Positions 55,805-64,000 of a DNA stretch of 64,000 bases are shown in pieces; within the stretch, counting starts at the first letter, position 1; each line of letters starts with the position of its first letter. Both the position numbers and the translations under genes were made by a program. The DNA comes from Bin5 sp965232575. Its GTDB lineage: Bacteria; Chloroflexota; Anaerolineae; Caldilineales; Caldilineaceae. Where the stretch lies: NCBI GenBank assembly GCA_965232575.1, contig CBDDPZ010000008.1, positions 1,612,001-1,676,000 of the forward strand. Direction: 5' to 3'. The notes under the pieces were generated by a model. The model was not told the origin of the DNA. It ran no database searches and saw nothing but the letters and a program-made list of their open reading frames with translations.

Positions 55805-56668
55805 CTATGAAGAACTGATCTCCGGATAGAAAAGTGCCGCCCCTTGCAGCCCTGTCTGGGCATTCGATCCCAGATGCCACCGCCCCAAATTGGCCCAGAA
55901 CAGCACTGACAGCTCCGGGCCGCCGAAACAGACATTGGTCGGCGCTCCCAGAATCGTTCCTTCGTAGTCATCCATCAGGACGGTCAGATCGCCGCTGGGC
56001 AAAACACGCAGAATCGTGTCCGGCCGGTAGCAGGAGATTAGAAAACTGCCGTCCGCGCAAAAGGCCAAACCATCCGGCACAATGTGAGGCAACTCGACAA
56101 CCGTCTCGGTTGGTCCTGCCTTTCGTCCACCATCGATAGGAAAACGTATTACCTGAGGAGGGCTGAGCGACATCGCGACATACAAATATTGGCCGTCTGG
56201 GCTGACTGCGCAGCCATTGGGAAACTGGCTGTTCTCAGTATCGACCACGGCTGAAGTCCCATCCGGCGCGACGCAGAAAGTGCAGCCGTCGTTGCCATAC
56301 CATGATCCTGAATTGGTCACATACAGATTCCCCTGCGCGTCGAATGCCGGATAGTTCGGCGTGGTCATCGGGCGCTCCTTAGTACCGGCGCTGTACTGGC
56401 TTACCTCGCCCGCGGGCGTCACCTTGTAAACGGCGCCACGGTCGGCTGTACAGATATACACGTTGGCCGCGGCGTCCAGCGCCATACCCAAATTGAGGCC
56501 TCCCGTATTCGCATATTCCTCGACCCGGCGCTCCTGATAGTCGATGCGGTAGACCTGTCCCGCCTCGCCGCCGGCATATATCTTGCCATCAGGACCCAGC
56601 GCCACACCTTCGGGATGGTCCAGCCCCTCTACAAACATTTCTGCATGTTTCAGGTTGATCAACGGCAT
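55805..56668 (-). CDS. SMP-30/gluconolactonase-like propeller protein
   Basis: About 287 residues. It has the six-bladed propeller pattern of SMP-30/LRE proteins: FVEGLDHPEGVALGPDGKIYAGGE at the start (given by position), ALDAAANVYICT, PNYPAFDAQGNLYVTNSG, FPNGCAVSPDGQYLYVAM, and VPDGLAFCADGSFLISCY. Glu and Asn/Asp residues at the metal site are in place (HPEG, FPNG, VPDG). These proteins often hydrolyse sugar lactones. The ATG at 56668 follows GAGGAGGAAGG. It is in line with the phytanoyl-CoA dioxygenase gene 117 bases upstream. Confidence 0.88.
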   Translation of the reverse strand: MPLINLKHAEMFVEGLDHPEGVALGPDGKIYAGGEAGQVYRIDYQERRVEEYANTGGLNLGMALDAAANVYICTADRGAVYKVTPAGEVSQYSAGTKERPMTTPNYPAFDAQGNLYVTNSGSWYGNDGCTFCVAPDGTSAVVDTENSQFPNGCAVSPDGQYLYVAMSLSPPQVIRFPIDGGRKAGPTETVVELPHIVPDGLAFCADGSFLISCYRPDTILRVLPSGDLTVLMDDYEGTILGAPTNVCFGGPELSVLFWANLGRWHLGSNAQTGLQGAALFYPEISSS

Positions 56669-56785
56669 TACCTTCCTCCTCAACTGGAGTGAAACTCGTT
56701 CTCTGTGTCGGCCGACGAAGTCGAAAAGATTGGGCTGCCGCCAACCGCAGACATTGATCTGAGCACAGATGGCGGGCCGCCCGCG

Positions 56786-57580
56786 CTAGTACCTGTTGGT
56801 CACAACTCCTGGCTGCCACTGGTTCGCGCCCATCAACTGCTGCACCAGTTCCGACGGGTTATCTAGTTCGGCCAGCTGTGCCCGCATGTCCTCCTGCGTA
56901 ACGTAAAAAGGCCGCGTATACATCCCCAACAGTACCGATCGCGCCTTGTCCGTGACATTGGGCCGCGCCGAATGCCACGTCTTGCCGTTCATCACCATCA
57001 CACTGCCGCGCTGCCCGGTCAGGATCTCCGCCTCCTCAATCCACTGGTGCGCGATCTCCGGCGGCGGCCGGTGTCCTTTGAGATGGCTGTACGGCAAAAT
57101 GCCTGTGCCCCCATTCTCCTCCGTCAAGTCATCCAGCAACCACATCGTCTGCCCGCTGACGTTATCGGTCGGCCATGGCTGGTTCACTCGCTGGAACGGA
57201 AAATCCGGATGCCAGCCGTAACGGTCAAATCCGGGATAAGCGGTGTTCGACGTCCAAGTGGAGCAGATCATATCCTCGTCCAAATACGCCTTCCAGATCG
57301 AAACGATAAGGGGATGGGCCATTAGCTCCACAAAGATCGGATCTTTGACGGCGATGCGGGCCACGCGCTGCGTCCGCGTCCGCCAGGTGCCCTCAGTTGC
57401 CTCCTCCGCCAGCAGGCGTTCCAGCACCGAGCGGGCTTCATCTGCTTTTTTCGGTGTTATCACTTCTGGGATTACACAGTAGCCCCGTTCATCCATCTCG
57501 GCGATAATTTTGGAAACATCGTGCTGCTCGTTCGAACCCTTGTCCACGAGCGTCGCTCCTGTACCTGATTTTGTGCTCAT
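56786..57580 (-). CDS. Phytanoyl-CoA dioxygenase family protein (PhyH)
   Basis: About 264 residues of the Fe(II)/2-oxoglutarate-dependent PhyH family. The iron ligands are the HxD in GWHPDFPFQR and the distal His in KTWHSARPNVT, with Arg for 2-oxoglutarate in KARSVLLGMY. GGTGILPYSHLKGHRPP is the typical loop before the last strands. The ATG at 57580 follows GGGAGG at twelve bases; a longer upstream frame is Arg-rich and excluded. It lies between a broken hydrolase and an SMP-30 gene, in a series with a second PhyH gene. Substrate unknown. Confidence 0.88.
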   Translation of the reverse strand: MSTKSGTGATLVDKGSNEQHDVSKIIAEMDERGYCVIPEVITPKKADEARSVLERLLAEEATEGTWRTRTQRVARIAVKDPIFVELMAHPLIVSIWKAYLDEDMICSTWTSNTAYPGFDRYGWHPDFPFQRVNQPWPTDNVSGQTMWLLDDLTEENGGTGILPYSHLKGHRPPPEIAHQWIEEAEILTGQRGSVMVMNGKTWHSARPNVTDKARSVLLGMYTRPFYVTQEDMRAQLAELDNPSELVQQLMGANQWQPGVVTNRY

Positions 57581-57653
57581 AACTAAACGCGGCCTCCCTG
57601 AGCAATGCGTAATAAAATGCGAGACAGGCCTTCTGTTGTCTCGCTTCAACCTG

Positions 57654-58406
57654 TTAGGAGGAGCCCAGCGGCGGCTGGTCGTGCCTGATGATCCAGTCAA
57701 CGAACCGCGCCCGCATCGACGGCGAGCGGGCATGACCGACTTCCGAGTCCACGAAATGCTCCGCCCGTCCACCCCTTTCGTTGATCAGGCGCACCGTCTC
57801 CGCATTGGTCGATGCCGGGCAGTCGGTATCGAGTCCGCCGTCAATGAAGAGGACCGGCCGGTCCGTAAACCGGTCAGGATGAGACTGCGTAGCGTACTTC
57901 GCGCACCAGTCGTCACACCAGGTCCCCCGCTGTGCCTGCCGGCACCATTCATCGGCCTGGAAAAAGCTCGACCTGCCCACAATTGAAACCATTGAGACAT
58001 ACGCGCTATTTTCGGCAAAGACCATCTGCGCGATCAGCCCGCCCATCGACGAGCCGCAAACCTGGGGATTTCAGTCTGAACTGAATGGCAGCGCCATGAC
58101 CGCTTCGAAAAACGCCGGCCCCTCCGTCCGCGTCCTGTCCATCGCCTGGCAGACAAAAGCCCAGCCGTTGAACTGGGCGCGAAACCAGGCATCGGTCCGG
58201 CGTTCGCCGTGTTCGTAACAGTCGGGCGCCACCACGCAAAATCCGGCCGACGCCAGCTGCACCAGCGCCTGGTCCGGGTTCTCGATGCTGCCCTTATCGC
58301 CCGTCCAGCCGTGATAATGAACGACGACCGGGGCTTCAACAACCCTTGTATCGCGTAAAATGAAAGAGGGGATGCCGGCAAGTTCCTCTCTGTCTATCGT
58401 AAGCAT
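57654..58406 (-). pseudogene. Alpha/beta hydrolase interrupted by an in-frame TGA
   Basis: The first part, from an ATG at 58406, reads LTIDREELAGIPSFILRD, then VVVHYHGWTGDKGS (oxyanion loop), VVAPDCYEHGERRTDAW and FFEAVMALPFSSD. A TGA at 58071-58073 follows. After it, in the same frame, the protein goes on with NPQVCGSSMGGLIAQMV (the nucleophile elbow GSSMG), then RPVLFIDGGLDTDCPA (Asp) and EVGHARSPSM (His), up to 57654. Thus only one stop breaks an otherwise full dienelactone-hydrolase-like gene of about 250 codons. It could be a nonsense mutation, a small deletion or a sequencing error. Confidence 0.78.
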
Positions 58407-58413
58407 GGCGAAC

Positions 58414-59271
58414 CTATCCTCTGTTGTTTTCCCCAAACTCCCGTTCCAGCGTAATCTGCCACGCCCGAAAAAGCTGGCGCTGCTCAGGTGAGTATCGCGC
58501 ATAAGTCTGAGGCAGAAGGTACTGGTCTTCGTCCATCGTGGCGATGTTCTGCGACTTCATCCAGAACGGCCCGTACCCGATATGAACTGTTTTTCGTGTC
58601 CGATCGGAGCGATTCGTAAGGCCACCGTGACGCAGATTCTCGGTGAACAGAATTGCGTCGCCCGCCTTCACCGGCAGCCCGATCATGCCCGGCTCCTCGT
58701 CCGGGTTCCCACCCTCGTAGGGTGAGACCATATTGCTCTTGTGCGTTGCCGGCACAACGCAGAAAGGCCCGTCGTCCGGCCCAACGTCATGGACGAAATA
58801 GACCATCCGCACCATCATACAGTTGATCCCTCTCTGGCTATACGCGTACCTGTGCTTTACGCCGATCGGGCCTCCCATGTGCGTGCCGGTCTGGTTGCCG
58901 GGATAGCGTATGCGGATTTCAGAGTTATTGATCGTCGGCCGCTCCTGAACAATGGCGTGAATGTAGGACATCGTCGGCGCGTGATTGACCAGCACGTCAA
59001 AAACGGGATCCGCGTTGAAGAAGTCCTCAATGATAATTGTCTTCCCTTTTTCCCTCGCGCCGGTGACATAGTAGCCCCTTTCGGCGTTGTGGTGATACTC
59101 GAGTTGGCCAGTCGGGCTCTTCCGGCGCGGAGCCTCCGTCGCACGCGCAACCGCCTCCTCTTCCAGCGCGTCAATAGCAGCTGCCAAGCTCTCGACCTGC
59201 TCGTTCGTTAACAGATCGGGAACCGTAATGTATCCCACGCGATCGAATTCGTATCTTTCGATTTCGTTCAT
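58414..59271 (-). CDS. Phytanoyl-CoA dioxygenase family protein (PhyH), second copy
   Basis: A 285-residue PhyH-family protein. It begins YEFDRVGYITVPDLLTNEQV, the usual start of the family. RYPGNQTGTHMGGPIG carries the first His. The second member of the HxD pair is not seen in the usual place. DDGPFCVVPATHKSNM and ILFTENLRHGGLTNRSDRTRK carry the distal His and 2-oxoglutarate Arg. It differs clearly from the PhyH at 56786-57580, so it is not a recent duplicate. The gene lies eight bases upstream of the hydrolase start. Loss of the HxD Asp, if real, may point to a halogenase-like site, where Gly or Ala replaces Asp. Confidence 0.85.
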   Translation of the reverse strand: MNEIERYEFDRVGYITVPDLLTNEQVESLAAAIDALEEEAVARATEAPRRKSPTGQLEYHHNAERGYYVTGAREKGKTIIIEDFFNADPVFDVLVNHAPTMSYIHAIVQERPTINNSEIRIRYPGNQTGTHMGGPIGVKHRYAYSQRGINCMMVRMVYFVHDVGPDDGPFCVVPATHKSNMVSPYEGGNPDEEPGMIGLPVKAGDAILFTENLRHGGLTNRSDRTRKTVHIGYGPFWMKSQNIATMDEDQYLLPQTYARYSPEQRQLFRAWQITLEREFGENNRG

Positions 59272-59339
59272 GTCTTCCTCTCCACACTGGTGGTCAAAAG
59301 CGTTGTTGGCTGCAAGCTGCTCCAGACATCACTCCTGAC

Positions 59340-59911
59340 TCAACCCCGATTCTGTTCGCCATTCGTCCCCGGATACAGAACACAAGCCACCTCTCGCCCC
59401 GCGCTTTCCGCGTGCAAGCCACGCAGCGCTCTCGATCCGAAAAGCTGCCGGCCCCCACGTCGGCCAGCGGCGCCACCGCCAGATCCTCTTTCCAGCGTCT
59501 GTTTGGGTCGGGTACCGGCACCGAACTCATCAAGAGCTGCGCATAAGGGTGGCGGGGATCACCCGTCACGCCCTCTGTCTTGCCGCGTTCCATAATCCTG
59601 CCCTGGTAGAGTACGATGATCTCTCCTCCCAGGTACATGGCGGTCGAGAGATCGTGCGTGATGAAAAGGGTCGAGATGTCGTAGTTGTCTCGGAAATCGA
59701 GCAGGATATTCAGAAACGAAGCCCTCATGCCGGCATCAATCATCGACACCGGATCGTCGGCAACGATCATCCGTGGGCGCATCAGGTATACGCGCGCCAG
59801 CATCAGGCGCTGTCGCTGGCCTCCGCTCAATTGGTGCGGATAGCGGCCCAACACCTCCTGCGGTCGCAGATCCACCGCCCTGAGTGCCTCATCTATGTAA
59901 CAACATTTATT
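59340..59911 (-). pseudogene. C-terminal remnant of an oligopeptide/dipeptide ABC transporter ATPase
   Basis: The reading starts abruptly after a TAA at 59912-59914 and already lies inside the ATPase: GRYPHQLSGGQRQRLMLAR is the ABC signature, RMIVADDPVSMIDAG is Walker B, and TLFITHDLSTAMYLGGEIIV is the H-loop. DPRHPYAQLLMSSVP is the oligo/dipeptide importer tail. Walker A and the first 130 or so residues are absent. The end is also shifted: after about 59420 the plausible ending REVACVLYP is in another frame, stopping at 59340. So the gene has been cut at its 5' end and has an indel near its 3' end. No permease genes remain nearby. Confidence 0.82.
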
Positions 59912-59957
59912 TTATCAAGACTACGGAGGGTGAGCAACCCGCTTTTCCCCCATATCC

Positions 59958-60980
59958 TCATAGCTCAACCCGCACCGGCTTGTGCGCCGTAAGACTCTCC
60001 TGCACCGCCTCTATCGTCCTCGCCACCGCGTAGGCGTCCTCTAGGGTAACGCGCAGTTTCTCTTCTCCCCGTACCGCCTTCACGAAGTGCTCGATCTCAC
60101 GCTGATTCATCGGCGCGTAGCGAATAGGCGCCAGTTGCGCAGACGACTTGCCGTGCGTCACGACCGGATAGTTGTGATAGTCGGTGCGCAGGCAACCCTT
60201 CTCGCCCACCACCTCCAGATCGAAGAACGGGTATTCCCAGCTGATCGAAGTGCAGACATGCACGCTTCCCAGCGTACCGTTGTCGAATCGAAGCAGCGCC
60301 TTTACATTGTCCCAGCTCTCGATCTGGTCCTGGTGCATGAAGTTTTCCCCGTAGGCAAAGACCTCCGCCGGTTCCCCTCCCAGAGCCCAGCGGACAATAT
60401 CGAACCCATATGTGCCGAATTCGCCTAGCGGGCCGCCGCTCTTCGCCGTATCCCGCTGCCACGGGGGGCTGGTCATCGCCGCATGATTGACAAAGACTCG
60501 CGCCGTGAGCGGCCTGCCGATATCTCCCGCCCGCCCGCGGCGCACTGCTTCGATCAGACCGTCCTCAAATCGTGAAGGGACAGCCGGCATTACGATCCGA
60601 TTGTTGCTCTGGGCAACCTGCATTGCCCGGAGCACCTCGTCGCCAATGAAGCTGAACGGCTTGCAGGCAAAGACATGCGCCCCCGCTTCCAGCGCCTGGC
60701 AACTGTTTTCGCAGTGTTCTCCTATTTCACTCGCCACCACAACGAAATCGAGATCCTGGCCGAGTAAGTCAGCGGCATCATGGTAGAGAATAGCCTCGAA
60801 CTTGGCCGCAAACTCCTCCGCGCCCATACCGATACACTCCACAATATACTCCCGGCCCTTGCCCAGGTCGCAAACGCCAACCAGATCGACATCCTTCATC
60901 GCCAGCAGTTCCGTCGCAAACAGATCGGCATACCAGCCCTGTGACAGACCGATCAGCCCACAGGTCAGATTCCCTTGCAT
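59958..60980 (-). CDS. Gfo/Idh/MocA family oxidoreductase, second copy
   Basis: A 340-residue dehydrogenase-like protein. The Rossmann start is CGLIGLSQGWYADLFATELL, with a Ser/Gln in place of the usual Gly loop, and it continues VDLVGVCDLG. The catalytic Lys is in VFACKPFSFIG, where Cys replaces the usual Glu of EKP. The second domain has GGPLGEFGTYGFDIVRWALGG with the active-site Asp at the His position region (shown in part as GTYGFDIVRWALGG). It resembles the copy at 27042-28133 only in fold. It is in line with the TPP enzyme gene 85 bases upstream. Substrate unknown. Confidence 0.87.
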   Translation of the reverse strand: MQGNLTCGLIGLSQGWYADLFATELLAMKDVDLVGVCDLGKGREYIVECIGMGAEEFAAKFEAILYHDAADLLGQDLDFVVVASEIGEHCENSCQALEAGAHVFACKPFSFIGDEVLRAMQVAQSNNRIVMPAVPSRFEDGLIEAVRRGRAGDIGRPLTARVFVNHAAMTSPPWQRDTAKSGGPLGEFGTYGFDIVRWALGGEPAEVFAYGENFMHQDQIESWDNVKALLRFDNGTLGSVHVCTSISWEYPFFDLEVVGEKGCLRTDYHNYPVVTHGKSSAQLAPIRYAPMNQREIEHFVKAVRGEEKLRVTLEDAYAVARTIEAVQESLTAHKPVRVEL

Positions 60981-61065
60981 TTGCGCCAGTCCTCCTCTCT
61001 TTGGTCAACGGCAGGTCGCCGGATCCCTCAGCGCGTACACTCTCGACTTCTGCAACGCATCCAGC

Positions 61066-62733
61066 CTACTTGAAATTGGCAAAACCGTCCGGCGTCTTCA
61101 CGTCGATCACCGTAACCGTCTCCGCCTCCAGAGCCCGCTCCAACCCCTGGACCAGCTCCGGCAGCGAAGTCACCTGCACACCGCAGGCCCCGTAGGCCTC
61201 AGCCAAACTGGTGAAATCCGGGTTTCGCAGGTCGCTGGCAATGTAGCGCCCGTTGCCTCGGTTCTTCTGGTAGTAGCGCAGCAGCCCCCACGCATCGTCG
61301 TTGAAGACAAGCACGACCGGCCGCAGCCCATACTGCACGCAGGTTCCCAGTTCCTGGATGTTGAACTGGAATCCGCCGTCGCCGGTAATACAGATCACCT
61401 GTCGGTCAGGAACACCTGCTTTGGCGCCGGCCGCAGCCGGCAGGCCAAACCCCAGGCCGCCCCAAGCAGGTATGAGATAACTCCGCTCCTCGTAAATATC
61501 CAGACAGTAGTTGGCCCCGCGATGGTTGCAGATTCCCACGTCGCCGACAAAGACCGCGTCCCGGGCCGCCACTGCCCGGATAGCCTCCATGATCTTCGTC
61601 TCATTCGGCATCGTATTCCTTTTGTAATCCCTGATCCTCTCCCGCACTTCACCCACCTCGCCCGCGAAGCTCGCCTCCTTCCCGTAAGCACTCTGGCCGG
61701 GACCCGCCTTTTCCGCCAGCGCAGCATTGAGCTGCTCCAACACTGTCTTCACGTCGCCCACCAGACGCGCTGTCGTTGCATACCATCTGTCCATCGGCGC
61801 GGCGTCAATATCCAGGTGAATCAGTTGCGGCGGCTGACGGAGGCCCTGCGACTTCGCCCTGAAGTAGGAAAGGCTGGAGCCGGCGACCAGGAGAACGTCC
61901 AGACTGTTGGCGAAAGTCTGGCGCGGGTCTTCCTGGCCCCCTGGCGGAAAGTTGTACTCGCCGCCGTACATGCCCAGGCTCAGCGGATGATCTTCGGCGA
62001 TCGCGCCCTTGCCGTTCGCCGTCGTAAATACCGGCGCGCCGAGACGTTCCACCAGGCGCGTAAGCGCCCGGCCCGCCCCGGATCGGTGTACGCCCGTCCC
62101 CGCCATCACTCCCACCCGTCTGCCTGCCAGCAAGATCTCCGCAGCCGTCCCCACCGCGGCCGGCTCTGCCTCCAGAGCCGCTGGCCGGACCGGCCCCGGA
62201 ATGATCATCTCCGCTTCCTGGCCCTGAACGTCTGACGGTATCTCTATCGCAATTGGGCGCTGGCGCCGGTCCACAAAACGCTCAAACGCTTCCCGCACCT
62301 GCTCCGGAGCCCTTTCCGGGCTGCTGATATGGACACTGTGCTGGGTTACCGTCGAGAGCATGTCCAATTGGTTCTTGGTCTCATGCATTGTGCCCAGGCC
62401 GCGTTCGTACAACTGCTCTTCCGCCGTACTGGTGATCGTCAGAACTGGCGACGACGCGGCGTAAGCCTCTCCGAGGCCACCCATCGAGTTGGCCGCGCCC
62501 GGCCCCGTACTGGTCAAACAGACGCCGGGCTTGCCCGTTACTCTGGCGTACCCGTCCGCCATCATCGCCGCCGCCTGTTCATGGCGCGTGCTGATGAAGC
62601 GGATGGCGTCTTGGTGGTCGTGCAACGCGTCGAATATCTCCATCGTGTGGCTGGAGATAATCCCGAATATCGTGTCCACGCCCTGCGCCCGCAGCGCCTC
62701 GACCAGTGCCCGCGCCGCCGTCATCCTGGCCAT
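61066..62733 (-). CDS. Thiamine-pyrophosphate-dependent enzyme, acetolactate synthase-like
   Basis: A 555-residue enzyme with the three-domain build of the IlvB/POX family. The catalytic Glu is in STRHEQAAAMMADGYAR near residue 52. PGVCLTSTGPGAANSMGG follows. The central domain has VGVMAGTGVHRSGAG. The TPP/Mg motif is CITGDGGFQFNIQELGT near residue 450. No small regulatory subunit or ilv gene is nearby, and it sits with sugar-type oxidoreductases, so a role in catabolism (2-keto acid decarboxylation or carboligation) is more likely than valine/isoleucine synthesis. Substrate not determined. Confidence 0.9.
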   Translation of the reverse strand: MARMTAARALVEALRAQGVDTIFGIISSHTMEIFDALHDHQDAIRFISTRHEQAAAMMADGYARVTGKPGVCLTSTGPGAANSMGGLGEAYAASSPVLTITSTAEEQLYERGLGTMHETKNQLDMLSTVTQHSVHISSPERAPEQVREAFERFVDRRQRPIAIEIPSDVQGQEAEMIIPGPVRPAALEAEPAAVGTAAEILLAGRRVGVMAGTGVHRSGAGRALTRLVERLGAPVFTTANGKGAIAEDHPLSLGMYGGEYNFPPGGQEDPRQTFANSLDVLLVAGSSLSYFRAKSQGLRQPPQLIHLDIDAAPMDRWYATTARLVGDVKTVLEQLNAALAEKAGPGQSAYGKEASFAGEVGEVRERIRDYKRNTMPNETKIMEAIRAVAARDAVFVGDVGICNHRGANYCLDIYEERSYLIPAWGGLGFGLPAAAGAKAGVPDRQVICITGDGGFQFNIQELGTCVQYGLRPVVLVFNDDAWGLLRYYQKNRGNGRYIASDLRNPDFTSLAEAYGACGVQVTSLPELVQGLERALEAETVTVIDVKTPDGFANFK

Positions 62734-62856
62734 CCAAACGCCTCCACAAGCCAGTAACGAGATGACTTGATTTCTTCTCTCCTACTTTCTACGCTTAACC
62801 GTCGGAAGGAGAACTGCACTCCATCTCGAAAACCACGCGAATAACAGTTCAGTCAA

Positions 62857-63993
62857 CTAATGCGGCGCCACCCGAAACCGCTCCACCACCTCTTCGTTCA
62901 GTGCAAAACCCAGCCCCGGCCGCTTCGGCACCTCGATAAAGCCCTCTGCGTCCACTTCGACCGCGGGCAGTAGCAGCTCCGAAATTATCGGGGAATCCGG
63001 AAAGGCGGTCGGCATCTCGAAGTAGGGCATATTCGGCAGCACCGCCGCCAGGTGGATCTCTGCCGCCACCCCAACCATATGACACCAGGCATGTGGCACA
63101 CAGATCAACCCGCGGCGATACGCGGCCTCAGCAATGCGCGTAATCTCCCGTATGCCTCCGGAACGCACTGAACTGGGCTGGACCACATCCACCCGCCCCT
63201 TATCCATGATCTCCTCAAACTCGAATCGAGTCGTAAACCCCCAGTCGCCCACCGCAATGCGCGTGTCAACGGCATCGGCCAGCCGGGCCAGGCCCGCAAG
63301 GTTGTCCGCCGGCAGAGGCGCCTCGACAAAAAACGGCCGGAACTCTGCGATCGCCCGGACCGAGTCGAGCGCCTGCCCCACCTCGGACCAGCGGTTCTGG
63401 ACGTCGATCATCAGATCGCGGTCCTCGCCGATCGTTTCGCGCGCCGCCCGCACGACCTCCACGTCCCGCTGTATGCTCACATGCGAAAACCCGCCCGGCC
63501 ACTCCTCCAGTTTCATCGCCCGCAAGCCCCGCTCCCTGGCTAGGGTGAAACGCTCGACGATCTCGCCTACATCCTCACCCGGCGGGTAGACCGTGGCGTA
63601 CGGCCGTACCTTTTCCTTGATTTCACTCGATTCCGTTACAGTGCAGCATGCCTGCCAGATCAGTTCACAGACTGGCCTGCCCAGCGCCTGGCCCGCGATG
63701 TCCCACAGCGCCGTCTCCACCGCCCCGATCGCGGCAATCGTGACGCCGCGCCGGCCAAACAGCCCGGTCGCCGCATACATCTTCTGCCACAGCCGCTCCA
63801 CCTGCAGGGGGTCCTCCCCCAGCAATAACTCCTCCAGCCCGCCGCCGCAGCGAACAATCGCCTCGATCACAAGCGATGGCGACTCCGCCTGTCCGATTCC
63901 GCTGATTCCCTCGTCGGTATGGACCCGCACTACCGTCTCCGAAGCCTTGCCCGGGTCCACCAGGGCGATCGTCTCGATGGCTGTGATTTTCAC
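62857..63993 (-). CDS. Mandelate racemase/muconate lactonizing enzyme family protein
   Basis: A 378-residue enolase-superfamily protein. The capping domain opens MKITAIETIALVDPG. The barrel has AMKLEEWPGG on strand 2 (Lys followed by Glu rather than KxK). Metal ligands are Asp in LMIDVQNRW, Glu in FFVEAPLPAD and Asp in IAVGDWGF, the last being Asp where many relatives have Glu. VVQPSSVRSGGIREI and CVPHAWCHMVG hold the acid/base His region. The reaction is probably dehydration or racemisation of a sugar acid. It is the first gene of the minus-strand series on the right side. A 123-base gap separates it from the TPP enzyme gene. Confidence 0.9.
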   Translation of the reverse strand: MKITAIETIALVDPGKASETVVRVHTDEGISGIGQAESPSLVIEAIVRCGGGLEELLLGEDPLQVERLWQKMYAATGLFGRRGVTIAAIGAVETALWDIAGQALGRPVCELIWQACCTVTESSEIKEKVRPYATVYPPGEDVGEIVERFTLARERGLRAMKLEEWPGGFSHVSIQRDVEVVRAARETIGEDRDLMIDVQNRWSEVGQALDSVRAIAEFRPFFVEAPLPADNLAGLARLADAVDTRIAVGDWGFTTRFEFEEIMDKGRVDVVQPSSVRSGGIREITRIAEAAYRRGLICVPHAWCHMVGVAAEIHLAAVLPNMPYFEMPTAFPDSPIISELLLPAVEVDAEGFIEVPKRPGLGFALNEEVVERFRVAPH

Positions 63994-64000
63994 TGTACGC

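Noticed and set aside
58071..58073. Selenocysteine at the TGA in the hydrolase
   Set aside because: The position is outside the active site, the family uses no selenocysteine, and I saw no clear hairpin of SECIS type just downstream.

Overview
The window looks like bacterial chromosome, most likely from a Chloroflexota lineage of the Caldilinea/Anaerolineae type. This is an inference from gene content: a form II CO-dehydrogenase-like (cox) cluster, phytanoyl-CoA dioxygenases, several enolase-superfamily and Gfo/Idh/MocA genes, a Tm-1-like (UPF0261) gene pair, and a zinc-ribbon/SH3/trypsin-like membrane protein. The DNA is moderately GC-rich. Clear promoters follow a TTGNCN - 17 bp - TATAAT pattern. 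I saw no insertion sequence, CRISPR array, replication origin or recognisable DNA-binding regulator.

Layout. 1-2.5 kb: tail of a sugar-acid type locus (partial enolase-superfamily gene, a large protein of unknown function, and the C-terminal stub of a LipO-like solute-binding protein). 2.7-7.3 kb: oligopeptidase B, then a sulfotransferase-like gene next to a class IV aminotransferase. 7.6-23.6 kb, all on the minus strand: a long array coxG-S-L-M, a P-loop kinase, coxD-E, a split XdhC/CoxI pair, glcD, a glucose/sorbosone-dehydrogenase-like lipoprotein, glcE, a quinone oxidoreductase and glcF. It has one good promoter at its head and many short or overlapping junctions. It joins a molybdenum hydroxylase with its maturation proteins to a complete glycolate oxidase. 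23.9-30.3 kb: RDD membrane protein, enolase-family enzyme, DinB protein, and a cupin / Gfo-Idh-MocA / UPF0261 / PEP-hydrolase-like operon.

30.3-37 kb is a decayed accessory stretch. It holds a Tat-leader remnant, a multiply frameshifted DUF1156/COG1743 DNA methyltransferase, an intact aldo/keto reductase, an intact HepT toxin with a broken MntA antitoxin, and a frameshifted GNAT gene. The tmRNA gene with its own promoter and terminator lies within this stretch, and much of the decayed DNA lies off the tmRNA 3' end.

37-46.4 kb is housekeeping: MFS transporter, SRP RNA, tRNA-Ser(GGA), hemB, a methyltransferase remnant, hemD, hemC, then divergently dihydroorotase, pyrB and fabF. 46.5-55.6 kb: small membrane protein, SDR enzyme, isocitrate dehydrogenase, membrane-anchored trypsin-like protease, sdhCDAB and a soluble Ser/Thr kinase. 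55.8-64 kb, minus strand: a catabolic-looking series (SMP-30 protein, two phytanoyl-CoA dioxygenases, an alpha/beta hydrolase broken by an in-frame TGA, an ABC ATPase fragment, a Gfo/Idh/MocA oxidoreductase, a TPP enzyme and an enolase-superfamily protein).

Most starts were chosen from Shine-Dalgarno spacing and family N-termini and differ from the longest open frame in many cases. All functional names rest on motif recognition by eye; no database search was run.
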